Position numbers and translations under genes: made by a program. A DNA stretch of 64,000 nucleotides, from NCBI RefSeq assembly GCF_041378895.1, contig NZ_CP144212.1:709001-773000 (forward strand). The letters are read 5' to 3'. The notes under the pieces are model-generated. The model made no database searches. It was not told the DNA's origin and was given only the letters and a program-made list of their open reading frames with translations. Below, piece by piece: positions 1 to 7,671 of this stretch. The stretch's first letter is position 1. Each line of letters starts with the position of its first letter. The DNA comes from Dechloromonas sp. ZY10 (GTDB lineage: Bacteria; Pseudomonadota; Gammaproteobacteria; Burkholderiales; Rhodocyclaceae).

Positions 1-2
1 TT

Positions 3-725
3 CAGGCCGCGAGTGAGTGGCAGGCTTTGCAGGCACACAATGACCTGATCCGCCAGATCGCGCTGTTCGGTATCGCGGTTGGGATTCTGGTGGTGGTGGT
101 GGTTGGCCGTTTCTTCCTGCGCGACATCGTACAACCCCTGGAAAGCGCCATCGAAGGCTTTGACCGGATTGCCCAGGGCGATCTGACCGGCGAGGTCGAG
201 GTCTTTGGCAAAGGGGAAACCGGGCACCTGATTCGGGCCAGTGCGGTGATGCAGATGCATCTGAAGGTGATTACCGACGAAATCTCGACTTACGGCCGCA
301 ATATTCACGATCACTGCATGCGCCTGAATGGGGCCTTGTTTGAAATCAGCGATCACTCCGAGATCCAGCATGACCAGTTGAGCGAGGCGCGGAATTTCCT
401 GTCGCTCGATTTCGCCGCCGATCTCAAAAGCGGAATCGCCAACCTGCAACAGCAGCTGGTCTTGTTGCGTGTGACGGCGGGGGATCTGCCGGAACTCGAT
501 GCGGTGCAGGAGGAGCTTGATAAAATCGTCAATCTGAGCCACTTGCAGACTTTTGCGCTGGAGGATTTTGTCGGCAAGATCGACCAGATTCTCGATCTGG
601 TGGTCGAGAACCGCCAGGATACGCAGGAGGCTTACGCGATGTCGGAGCACCTGCAAGCGGCTGCGCATCAAATGAACGAACTGGTCAGCTATTTCACCAC
701 CCGCAAGGAGGCCGGAGGGAAATAG
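3..725 (+). CDS. HAMP-domain chemoreceptor-like protein, 5' end outside the window
   Basis: The frame is open from the left edge, so the gene starts upstream and only its C-terminal part is seen. A membrane segment (IALFGIAVGILVVVVVG) is followed by a clear HAMP domain (FLRDIVQPLESAIEGF ... GDLTGEVEV). The rest is helical and ends like a chemoreceptor signalling domain (AAHQMNELVSYF). After the HAMP domain only about 170 residues remain, and the conserved hairpin tip that contacts CheA and CheW is not recognisable. By family knowledge it is a membrane sensor related to methyl-accepting proteins. Loss of the tip suggests that it does not signal through the standard CheA complex, which is inference. 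It ends 28 bases before gph. Confidence 0.75.
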   Translation, partial: QAASEWQALQAHNDLIRQIALFGIAVGILVVVVVGRFFLRDIVQPLESAIEGFDRIAQGDLTGEVEVFGKGETGHLIRASAVMQMHLKVITDEISTYGRNIHDHCMRLNGALFEISDHSEIQHDQLSEARNFLSLDFAADLKSGIANLQQQLVLLRVTAGDLPELDAVQEELDKIVNLSHLQTFALEDFVGKIDQILDLVVENRQDTQEAYAMSEHLQAAAHQMNELVSYFTTRKEAGGK

Positions 726-753
726 CCGGCCGCTTTTCCGGCGGGAGCCCCTC

Positions 754-1428
754 ATGCAGTTTCAGTCCGTTACTTTCGATCTTGACGGTACCTTGCTTGA
801 CACCATCGCCGATCTGGCAGAGGCCTGCCGGCGGATGTTGCAGGAAGTTGCGGCACCGCCGCGCTCGCCAGAGGAAATCCACCGCTTCGTCGGCAAGGGC
901 ATGGCGGTGCTGGTCGAGCGTTGCCTGACCTGGGAGACCTCGCCCGCGCCCGAGTACTTGGCAGCGGGGATTGAGGCATTCAAAAAACATTACGCCACGG
1001 TCAACGGTGCCCAGGCGCAAATTTACCCCGGCGTGCGCGAAGGCCTCGACTTGTGGCAGGCGCATGGCCTCAAGCTCGGCGTCGTGACCAACAAGCCGGC
1101 ACAATTCACCGAGCCGTTGCTGCAGCGGAGCGGATTGGCCGGGTATTTTTCGGTGGTCGTTTCCGGTGATAGCACGGCCGAGAAGAAGCCCCACCCTGAG
1201 CCAATCCTGCACGCCTGTCGTTTGCTCGGGGTTGCGCCGCAGCGCAACCTGCACATCGGCGATTCGCTCAACGATGTGCTGGCTGCGCGGGCTGCCGGTT
1301 CGCTGGCGTATTGCGTGCCCTATGGTTACAACGAAGGGCGGCCCGTGGACAGTGCCGATTGCGATGCGCTAGTATCCGATCTTGTCGCTGCCTATCGGCA
1401 AGCGCTTTCCTCTTCTGCCCGCAAGTAA
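754..1428 (+). CDS. gph: Phosphoglycolate phosphatase (HAD family)
   Basis: This 224-residue protein is a HAD-superfamily phosphatase. Motif I is FDLDGTLLDT with the nucleophile Asp9 and acid/base Asp11. Motif II lies in VVTNKPA, the motif III lysine in AEKKPHPEP, and motif IV is HIGDSLNDV. The length and the cap insertion fit Gph, which removes phosphate from 2-phosphoglycolate made by DNA repair or oxygenase side reactions. In many beta- and gammaproteobacteria gph lies directly upstream of trpE, as here. The stop codon is two bases before the start of the Trp-rich leader peptide, so translation of the leader may be coupled to gph. Confidence 0.93.
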   Translation: MQFQSVTFDLDGTLLDTIADLAEACRRMLQEVAAPPRSPEEIHRFVGKGMAVLVERCLTWETSPAPEYLAAGIEAFKKHYATVNGAQAQIYPGVREGLDLWQAHGLKLGVVTNKPAQFTEPLLQRSGLAGYFSVVVSGDSTAEKKPHPEPILHACRLLGVAPQRNLHIGDSLNDVLAARAAGSLAYCVPYGYNEGRPVDSADCDALVSDLVAAYRQALSSSARK

Positions 1429-1430
1429 CA

Positions 1431-1487
1431 ATGACTTTTTCGCTGCTCTGGAACGATTGGCACGGTTGGCGTCGCTGGCGCCCGTAA
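1431..1487 (+). CDS. trpL: Trp-rich leader peptide of trpE (putative attenuator peptide)
   Basis: A short ORF reads MTFSLLWNDWHGWRRWRP. It has four Trp codons among 18, at residues 7, 10, 13 and 16, so every third codon from residue 7 is UGG. It starts two bases after the gph stop and ends 91 bases before the trpE start. Trp is normally a rare residue, so this density just ahead of anthranilate synthase fits a ribosome-stalling leader peptide of the classical attenuation type. No strong Shine-Dalgarno sequence is seen, so reinitiation after gph is possible. It is too short for usual gene calling. The codon content is seen directly; the function is inferred. Confidence 0.8.
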   Translation: MTFSLLWNDWHGWRRWRP

Positions 1488-1540
1488 ATTCATGCCCCCG
1501 GCGCCGGCAGGCGCCCGCGCAGCAGTCTGCTGCCCCTGTT
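1474..1540 (+). promoter_or_regulatory. Candidate trp attenuator: competing GC-rich stems
   Basis: Several short stems compete here. GCTGGCGCC (1474-1482, over the last Trp codon) can pair with GGCGCCGGC (1500-1508). GGCGCC at 1500-1505 can instead pair with GGCGCC at 1510-1515. A third stem, GCAGCA / TGCTGC (1519-1524 with 1528-1533), follows. Ribosome position on the Trp codons would decide which stem forms. The last stem is followed by CCCTGTTCCTG rather than a run of T, so intrinsic termination is not obvious. A Rho-dependent or translational read-out is possible. Confidence 0.5.
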
Positions 1541-1578
1541 CCTGAAGTTGTTCAAGCAAGTCATTTTCGAGGCTCATC

Positions 1579-3066
1579 ATGACCGAAACCGAATTCAACG
1601 CACTCGCGGCGCAAGGCTACAACCGCATCCCGGTTACGCTGGAAACCTTTGCCGATCTCGACACGCCGCTGTCTATCTATCTCAAGCTGACCACCGGGCC
1701 AAATGCCGGGCAATATACCTATCTGCTCGAATCGGTTCAGGGGGGCGAGCGCTTCGGGCGCTATTCGATCATCGGCCTGGCTGCCTCCACCCGGATTGTG
1801 GTCAATGGCCACCAGGTCATGGTTCTGACTGGCAACCGGATTGCCGAGCGGGAGGACGATACCAATCCGCTGGAGTTCATCGGCAAGTTCATGAGTCGTT
1901 TCCGCGCGCCGCCGAGCGCCGGCTTGCCGCGTTTCCTCGGCGGTCTGGTCGGCTGTTTCGGCTACGACACCGTGCGCTATGTCGAAACCCGGCTGACCCG
2001 CACCCAGCACCCGGACGAAATCGGCGCGCCCGACATTCACCTGCTGTTGTCCGAGGAAATCGCCGTCGTCGATAACCTCTCAGGCAAGCTGACGCTGATC
2101 GTTTACGCCGAGCCCGGTTATCCCGGTGCCTACCAGAAGGCGCGTGCCCGGCTCAAGGAACTGCTGGCCAAGCTGCGTCAGCCAGCCAACATTCCCGTCG
2201 AGCAGCCCTCGCATTCCGAGCCGGCGGTTTCGGTCTTTGGCGAGGCCCAGTTCAAGCGGGCGGTGCTCAAGGCCAAGGAATACATCACCGAAGGTGACAT
2301 CATGCAGGTGGTGTTGTCGCAGCGGATGACCAAGCCTTTCCACGCCAGCCCGCTGGCACTGTACCGGACCTTGCGCAGCCTCAATCCCTCGCCCTACATG
2401 TTCTATTTCGATTTCGAGGACTACCACGTGGTCGGTGCTTCGCCCGAAATTCTGGTCCGCCTGGAGGGCGACCGGGTAACGGTGCGGCCGATTGCCGGTA
2501 CTCGCAAGCGCGGGGCGTCGATCGAGGAGGATCAGGCATTGGCCGACGACCTGCTCGCCGACCAGAAGGAGTTGGCCGAGCATACCCAACTGCTTGACCT
2601 TGGGCGTAACGACTGCGGCCGGGTGGCGACGGTCGGTTCGGTCAAAGTGACTGAAAACATGAGCATCGAACGTTATTCGCATGTGATGCATATCGTGTCC
2701 AATGTGGAGGGGCGTTTGCAGCCGGGGCTGGATGCGCTCGATGTGCTCAAGGCCACCTTCCCGGCCGGAACCGTGTCCGGTGCGCCGAAGGTGCGGGCGA
2801 TGGAAATCATCGACGAACTGGAACCGGTCAAGCGCGGTATCTATGCCGGTGCGGTCGGCTACGTCGGTTTCCATGGCGACATGGATCTGGCAATTGCGAT
2901 CCGCACTGCCGTGGTCAAGGACGGACAACTGCATGTCCAGGCCGGGGCCGGCATCGTAGCCGACTCCAATCCTGAATCCGAATGGCAGGAAACCCAGAAC
3001 AAGGCCCGCGCCGTGCTGCGTGCGGCCGAACTTGCCGAACAGGGGCTGGATACCCGTTTCGATTGA
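1579..3066 (+). CDS. trpE: Anthranilate synthase component I
   Basis: This 495-residue protein makes anthranilate from chorismate with TrpG, the first committed step of tryptophan synthesis. The N-terminal region has the allosteric-type segment [19 protein letters not shown], which carries the Ser-rich tryptophan feedback site of the family. The C-terminal chorismate-binding domain shows [37 protein letters not shown] and a [16 protein letters not shown] end. The length is typical. The start has GAGG nearby (TTTTCGAGGCTCATC ATG). It lies behind gph and the Trp-rich leader. Unusually, trpG, trpD and trpC do not follow but lie about 16 kb away. Confidence 0.97.
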   Translation: MTETEFNALAAQGYNRIPVTLETFADLDTPLSIYLKLTTGPNAGQYTYLLESVQGGERFGRYSIIGLAASTRIVVNGHQVMVLTGNRIAEREDDTNPLEFIGKFMSRFRAPPSAGLPRFLGGLVGCFGYDTVRYVETRLTRTQHPDEIGAPDIHLLLSEEIAVVDNLSGKLTLIVYAEPGYPGAYQKARARLKELLAKLRQPANIPVEQPSHSEPAVSVFGEAQFKRAVLKAKEYITEGDIMQVVLSQRMTKPFHASPLALYRTLRSLNPSPYMFYFDFEDYHVVGASPEILVRLEGDRVTVRPIAGTRKRGASIEEDQALADDLLADQKELAEHTQLLDLGRNDCGRVATVGSVKVTENMSIERYSHVMHIVSNVEGRLQPGLDALDVLKATFPAGTVSGAPKVRAMEIIDELEPVKRGIYAGAVGYVGFHGDMDLAIAIRTAVVKDGQLHVQAGAGIVADSNPESEWQETQNKARAVLRAAELAEQGLDTRFD

Positions 3067-3070
3067 GGAA

Positions 3071-3120
3071 GGGCAACGGATGGCATTTCCCGATGCCATC
3101 CGTCCGTATCGCCGTTGCCC
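3071..3120 (+). terminator. Nested hairpin after trpE
   Basis: GGGCAACGG (3071-3079) pairs with CCGTTGCCC (3112-3120), and inside it GATGGCAT (3079-3086) pairs with ATGCCATC (3093-3100). It begins five bases after the trpE stop codon. There is no T-run, so it may be a transcript-stabilising or Rho-assisted 3' structure rather than a simple intrinsic terminator. Confidence 0.55.
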
Positions 3121-3171
3121 CTGGGGGGCGGATGAGCCATCGGTTGGCGGTGGTCTGTTTGGCTTATTTGT

Positions 3172-3185
3172 GTAAAACGTTTTAC
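3172..3185. promoter_or_regulatory. Perfect 14-base palindrome upstream of the HD-GYP gene
   Basis: GTAAAACGTTTTAC is a perfect palindrome in an AT-rich patch 46 bases before the chosen start of the HD-GYP gene. It is followed by CGCATAAAATGCG, a second short inverted repeat. Size and position fit an operator for a dimeric repressor or activator. The cognate regulator cannot be named from this window. Confidence 0.45.
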
Positions 3186-3231
3186 GCATAAAATGCGTGT
3201 TTTTCAGCATCAGTGCGGAAACGGGAAGAGC

Positions 3232-4377
3232 ATGCAGGCAGCGGTCGATCAGGGATGGTTTGCGCATGAGGACAGGTTGAGCGCGCTCGACAGCAGTCGC
3301 CCTTTTGCCGACAACCTGCGGCACATGCACACCTTGCTGCGTGAGTCACTGCCCTTCGTCGAGCGGATCGCCGTGGCGGTCTATGACCCGGGCGTCGATC
3401 TGCTCAAGACCTTTGCCAGTTCGGACGTGCATCAGACCGATCTGGTGCTCTACCAGGCCCGGCTGAGCGAAAGCCGAACGCTGCAGGAAATCGTCGCCCG
3501 GCGGCGGCCACGGGTGGTCAACGACCTGGAGTTGCTGGGCGGCGAAAAACGCCATGCCCGGACCATTCGCGGCGGTTTTGCTGCCAGCTACACGCTGCCG
3601 GTGTTTCGTGCCGAAAGCCTGCTTGGCTTTATCTTCTTCAATTCGACGCAGAAGCACTGCTTTGACGAAAAAAGCCTGCACCATCTCGATCTGGTGGGGC
3701 ATCTGCTGGCCTTGACCCTGAGCGAGCACCTGTCGACCAGCCGGACCCTGGTGGCCAGCGTGCGCAGCGCCTCGACCCTGGCCAGCCACCGCGATTTCGA
3801 GACCGGGGCGCATCTTGAGCGAATGGCGCATTATGCCCGCCTGATTGCGCGCAAGGTGGCGCCGATCTATGGCCTGGACGATGCCACGGTCGAACACATT
3901 TTCCTATTCTCGCCCTTGCACGACATCGGCAAGATCAGCATTCCCGACCGGATTTTGCAGAAGCCGGCCGCGCTTGACCCCGAAGAGCGTGCCGAAATGC
4001 AGCGCCACCCCGAACTGGGCGCCGGAATGATCGACACCCTGATCGGTCATTTCGGGCTATCGGACCTGCCGCATGCCGACCTGCTGCGCAATATCGCGCT
4101 CTATCATCATGAGCAGGTCAATGGTCAAGGCTATCCGGCCGGGCTGGTCGGCGAGGCGATCCCGGTCGAGGCACGGATCGCTGCGGTCGCCGACATCTTC
4201 GATGCCCTGACCAGCAGCCGGCCCTACAAGCGGGCCTGGAGCAATGACGAGGCCTTTGCCTTGTTGCAGAAACTCGCCGGCGACCAACTCGATGCGCATT
4301 GCGTCGACGCCCTGGTCGAGCAACGCAGCGAGGTCGAAAAAATCCAGAAGCTGTTCAGCGAGGATCCGCTGGGCTGA
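3232..4377 (+). CDS. GAF-like / HD-GYP domain protein, probable cyclic-di-GMP phosphodiesterase
   Basis: A GAF-like N-terminal half of about 180 residues is followed by an HD-GYP domain. The HD signature is seen in SPLHDIGKISIPDRIL and the GYP signature in HHEQVNGQGYPAGLVG. The downstream ADIFDALTSSRPYK motif is also present, so the metal ligands look intact and the enzyme is probably active on cyclic-di-GMP. No membrane segment is seen, so it should be cytosolic. An upstream ATG at 3193 is in frame, but the ATG at 3232 has GGGAAGAGC just before it and is preferred. The 3' end overlaps the convergent PAP2 gene by 23 bases. Confidence 0.85.
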   Translation: MQAAVDQGWFAHEDRLSALDSSRPFADNLRHMHTLLRESLPFVERIAVAVYDPGVDLLKTFASSDVHQTDLVLYQARLSESRTLQEIVARRRPRVVNDLELLGGEKRHARTIRGGFAASYTLPVFRAESLLGFIFFNSTQKHCFDEKSLHHLDLVGHLLALTLSEHLSTSRTLVASVRSASTLASHRDFETGAHLERMAHYARLIARKVAPIYGLDDATVEHIFLFSPLHDIGKISIPDRILQKPAALDPEERAEMQRHPELGAGMIDTLIGHFGLSDLPHADLLRNIALYHHEQVNGQGYPAGLVGEAIPVEARIAAVADIFDALTSSRPYKRAWSNDEAFALLQKLAGDQLDAHCVDALVEQRSEVEKIQKLFSEDPLG

Positions 4378-5071
4378 GCGGCGGTAGCCAGCGGCAGCGG
4401 CGGAAAATCCATTCGGTCAGCCACAGGCTGAAATAGGTCGCAAACCAGCCGAACAGGCAGTCGGATAAAAAGTGGCCGCCGGGGCTCATCCGCACCAGCG
4501 CCATGTAGCCGGCAAAGGTGATGCTGACGAGCAGCCAGCGGCGGCGCACGGCCGGCGCGCCGAGCCAGCCGAAGGCCATGACGAAGGCGGCGGTGGCGAC
4601 ATGGCCGCTGACGAAGGAGCAATTCTGCTGGCACTGGTCGGCTGGAATGAACGCCGGAGTAAAGCGCAACTGGCCGCCGAATTGCTCGATATTGACTGGC
4701 CGGGTGCGGCCCGAATGTTCCTTGAGCGTTGCATCGACCAGCAATACCGGGCCGAGCAGGGCGCCGGCGAGGAGAAAGGCAAAGTGGGCGCGACGTCTCC
4801 GCAGGCTGGCAAAGCGTGGCAGCAGACCGAGCAGCAGCAATAGCGCCAAGCCCAGCAGCAGGCCCTGGCCAAGGCGTGGCAGGCCGCGGTAGGGGATCGC
4901 CAGAATCAGGTCGTCGCGGCCGAACAGCCAGCGTCCGTCGCCCTGGTAGAACAGGCTGCTGGTCCAGAGGTCTAGCTGCGGAAAGGCGACGAAGAGAAGT
5001 GCCAGCAGCGTCGCCACGGCGAGCGCCCGGCGCAGTTCAGTAGCCCTTGAAGTCGCTGAGCAGCCAGACAT
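4355..5071 (-). CDS. PAP2-family membrane phosphatase
   Basis: This membrane protein of about 238 residues carries the PAP2 phosphatase motifs in order: KEHSGRTRP, CSFVSGHVA and RMSPGGHFLSD. They supply the Lys/Arg, Ser-Gly-His and His/Asp active-site residues. Hydrophobic segments surround them, so the active site should face the periplasm. Known relatives remove phosphate from undecaprenyl diphosphate or lipid A (LpxE/PgpB types). The start is uncertain: ATG 5071 overlaps the end of the upstream glycosyltransferase by 35 bases, and a longer frame reaches 5173. It is the third gene of a GT2-GT39-PAP2 operon, which suggests a role in lipid-linked sugar or lipid A chemistry. Confidence 0.8.
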   Translation of the reverse strand: MSGCSATSRATELRRALAVATLLALLFVAFPQLDLWTSSLFYQGDGRWLFGRDDLILAIPYRGLPRLGQGLLLGLALLLLLGLLPRFASLRRRRAHFAFLLAGALLGPVLLVDATLKEHSGRTRPVNIEQFGGQLRFTPAFIPADQCQQNCSFVSGHVATAAFVMAFGWLGAPAVRRRWLLVSITFAGYMALVRMSPGGHFLSDCLFGWFATYFSLWLTEWIFRRCRWLPPLSPADPR

Positions 5072-6515
5072 GCAGGTCTCGCGTGGTGTGGGCGTCGAGC
5101 GGCGCGCGCAGCGTCGCCAGTTTTTGTTGCCCGGTGACATAAGGCAGGAATTGCTCGCCCGGTTCGTTTTCACTGATCAGCAGCAGGTCACGGCCGCGAT
5201 AGGGGCGCAGGTCGGTACTTAGTTTGTAATGATCGCTGGCCTCGCCTTTGGGGTTCCAGCTGGCAGCCAGCGGTTTTTGGGCGCGCAGTTCGTAGAGCAT
5301 GTGCGCAAGCAAGGTCCGGTTGTCGGCGACCAGCACCGCTTGCGGATGCGCCGTAACCAGCGGCTGCAACTGGCGACCGAGTTCGTCCCAGCCTTGCGCT
5401 CGGGTGAAGGGGCTGGATTTTGCCGGGTTTGGGGCGTGGACCGTGGAAAGCACGAGCGGCCAGTGGTAAACCAGCCCGACCAGCGCCAGGTTGAGGCTCA
5501 GTGCGATGACCAGCAGCCGTTGCCGTTCGCGTGCCAGCAGCCAGGCGACGATGGCAACCAGGGCCGGAGCGAACGCCGGTGCAGCCCAGTTGGCGTTGGC
5601 GGTACTTTTCATTGCCTGCAGCGAAACCACCGCCCATAACGGGAGCGCGAACCATAGCAGCAGCCGGCTGCGCTCGTCTTGCCAGGTCTTTTTCGCCTGC
5701 GCCAGCAGAATGAAAAAGACCGAGCCGAAAATCGGACCGAAGGACAGCCATTGCGCGGCCCAGAACTCGGCCAGCGATTTGAGGCCGCCGGCCGCCTGGC
5801 GCTTGAGGGTGATGTCGGCGGTGTGCTTGAGGGTGGGGAAATCGTGGATGACGTTCCACCACAGATTGGGCGCCAGCAGCAGGATTGCAAGCAATGCGGC
5901 CAGCCACGGACCGGCCGTTTTCAGCCGGGCCCGGTGGAAACAGAGCAGGTGCAGGAAGGCAGCGCCGAGGAAGGCGGCCATCGTGTACTTCGAGAGCAGG
6001 CCGAAGCCGCCGATCAGGCCGAGCAGCAACCAGTCGGTCGGGGCGTTGCGGTCAAGCGCACGCAGGTAGGCCCACAGCCCGAGCGTCCAGAACAGCGTCA
6101 GCAGCGCATCGGTTGAGACGAACAGGCCGAGCCAGGAAAACATCGGCAGGGTCAGCACCGCTAGTGCCGACCAGGCGGCGACGCGGGCATCGTAGAGGCG
6201 GCGGGCAATCGCCCAGCAGGCGGAGGCAGCCAGCGGATAGCAAAGCATGGCCAACGCCTTGACGCCGAGAATGCCGTCGCCGAACAGTGCCGTCGAGGCG
6301 GCGATCAGCGCGGCGATCCCGGGGGGCTTGGAGAAATAGCCCCAGTCGAGCGCCTGCGCCCAGGTCCAGTACTGCGCTTCGTCGACGTAAAGGGTGATCC
6401 CGAGTTGCGGGATCACGGCCAGGCGCCAGGCCAGCAGCAGAAACGCTGCCAGCAGCAAGGCGCTGGCGGTGGGAAAGGATTTTTCCCCGTTTTTACGGTC
6501 GACCGTGAAAATCAC
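5037..6515 (-). CDS. ArnT/PMT-like polyprenol-dependent glycosyltransferase (GT39/GT83)
   Basis: The protein has 492 residues and many membrane helices. It has the family N-terminal loop with acidic residues, YVDEAQYWTWAQALDWGYFS, and the KPPG motif after it. Such enzymes move a sugar from a polyprenyl phosphate carrier to lipid A or another acceptor on the periplasmic face. Its start (ATG 6515) overlaps the stop of the upstream GT2 gene by four bases (ATGA), so the two are translationally coupled. The first codons lie inside the dispersed CACGGTCGACCGTG-type palindrome and encode MIFTVDR. The donor sugar cannot be told from sequence. Confidence 0.85.
   Translation of the reverse strand: MIFTVDRKNGEKSFPTASALLLAAFLLLAWRLAVIPQLGITLYVDEAQYWTWAQALDWGYFSKPPGIAALIAASTALFGDGILGVKALAMLCYPLAASACWAIARRLYDARVAAWSALAVLTLPMFSWLGLFVSTDALLTLFWTLGLWAYLRALDRNAPTDWLLLGLIGGFGLLSKYTMAAFLGAAFLHLLCFHRARLKTAGPWLAALLAILLLAPNLWWNVIHDFPTLKHTADITLKRQAAGGLKSLAEFWAAQWLSFGPIFGSVFFILLAQAKKTWQDERSRLLLWFALPLWAVVSLQAMKSTANANWAAPAFAPALVAIVAWLLARERQRLLVIALSLNLALVGLVYHWPLVLSTVHAPNPAKSSPFTRAQGWDELGRQLQPLVTAHPQAVLVADNRTLLAHMLYELRAQKPLAASWNPKGEASDHYKLSTDLRPYRGRDLLLISENEPGEQFLPYVTGQQKLATLRAPLDAHTTRDLHVWLLSDFKGY
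6494..6507. repeat. Dispersed palindrome, 13/14 match
   Basis: TACGGTCGACCGTG matches the 14-base core CACGGTCGACCGTG at 13 positions. It is flanked by T-rich and A-rich arms that extend the symmetry to about 22 bases (6490-6511). It covers codons 2-8 of the ArnT-like gene. Confidence 0.8.
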
Positions 6516-7531
6516 TCGTTTTTCAGCCAGCCGGCGTCGTCGGCGAGCGGTGCTTCCGGGCGGGCGGTGTAAGAACGCACGGCGCCCGATTCGAAGTAAG
6601 TGCGGGCCAGCAGTTCGGCGAGCACGCCGGTGGTGATGAAATGCAGGCCAGCGATCAGGCCGCCGATCCCGACGATCAGCAGCGGCCGGCCGCCGATCGA
6701 TTCGCCGAGGCCGAACTTGACCCAGGCCAGCCAGGTCAGGATCAGCCCGGACAGGCCGGTCAGGCCGAGGCCGATGCCGCCGAAGAAGTGGCCGGGGCGG
6801 GCGCGGAAGCGCATGAAGAAATACACCGCGATCAGGTCGAGGATGACGCGGAAGGTGCGCGAAATGCCGTACTTGGAGACACCGGCGGTACGCGCATGGT
6901 GCGTCGTCGGCTCTTCGGCGATGCGGCGCGGGGTGGTTACCGTCGCCATCCAGGCCGGGATGAAGCGGTGCATTTCGCCGTACAGGCGCACCCGCTTGAT
7001 CACGTCGGCACGGTAGGCCTTGAGGCTGCAGCCGTAGTCGCGCAGCTTGACGCCAGTGAGATGGGCAATCAGCTTGTTGGCAATCTTCGACGGAATCTTG
7101 CGCAGGAACAGGCCGTCCTGGCGATTCTTGCGCCAGCCGGCAACCAGATCGAGGTTTTCGTTGAGTAGCCGGGCAACCATGCGCGGGATGTCGATCGGAT
7201 CGTTCTGCAGGTCGCCGTCCATGGTCACGATCACGTCGCCGCGCGCCGCGTCCACGCCGGCTTGCATCGCTGCGGTCTGCTTGTAATTGCGCGTCAGTTC
7301 GACGATCCGCACGTGCGCGCCGTATTCGCCGGCGGCGGCCAGGCCGCGCTCAACGGTGGCGTCGCTGCTGCCGTCGTCGACCAGGACCAGTTCCCAGGGG
7401 TGGGCATAGGCGGCCAGCGCTTCGTGCACGCGCTTGACCAGCGGGAGCACGTTGTCTTCCTCGTTATAGACGGGGACCACCACGGACAGGCGGTGGGCGG
7501 GCATGGCAGGACAAGCGGGGAGTGCGGTCAT
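6512..7531 (-). CDS. Family 2 glycosyltransferase, polyprenyl-phosphate sugar synthase type (ArnC/DPM1-like)
   Basis: This 339-residue protein has an N-terminal GT-A domain with LSVVVPVYNEEDNV, LVDDGSSD and the metal-binding TMDGDLQNDP. Two membrane helices follow near the C-terminus (about residues 245-310). This is the layout of ArnC, GtrB and dolichyl-phosphate mannose synthase, which load a sugar onto a polyprenyl phosphate in the inner leaflet. The next gene is an ArnT-like transferase that would use the product. An alternative start at 7504 gives MPAHRLSVVVP and aligns better with the family. Confidence 0.87.
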   Translation of the reverse strand: MTALPACPAMPAHRLSVVVPVYNEEDNVLPLVKRVHEALAAYAHPWELVLVDDGSSDATVERGLAAAGEYGAHVRIVELTRNYKQTAAMQAGVDAARGDVIVTMDGDLQNDPIDIPRMVARLLNENLDLVAGWRKNRQDGLFLRKIPSKIANKLIAHLTGVKLRDYGCSLKAYRADVIKRVRLYGEMHRFIPAWMATVTTPRRIAEEPTTHHARTAGVSKYGISRTFRVILDLIAVYFFMRFRARPGHFFGGIGLGLTGLSGLILTWLAWVKFGLGESIGGRPLLIVGIGGLIAGLHFITTGVLAELLARTYFESGAVRSYTARPEAPLADDAGWLKNE

Positions 7532-7626
7532 GGTCGGCAGGGGGCGTGAGGCCGGAGAAGCAAAGCGCGGATTTTACCGTGAATCGGTGTCCGGCATCGC
7601 GGCGGCGAGGCTGGGGAGGTACTACC

Positions 7627-7655
7627 AAAGCAAACCGCCCGGACCAGCCGGGCGG
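7627..7655 (-). terminator. Intrinsic terminator of argJ
   Basis: On the minus strand, CCGCCCGG (7655-7648) and CCGGGCGG (7642-7635) form an 8-bp stem with a 5-base loop, followed by TTTGCTTT. It lies 17 bases beyond the argJ stop codon. Confidence 0.85.
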
Positions 7656-7671
7656 CTCAGGGGCTGCGGGT

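Noticed and set aside
1382-1582. 66-codon plus-strand frame over the gph-trpE gap
   Set aside because: It overlaps the end of gph in another frame. The same stretch is better explained by the Trp-rich leader peptide and its stems.
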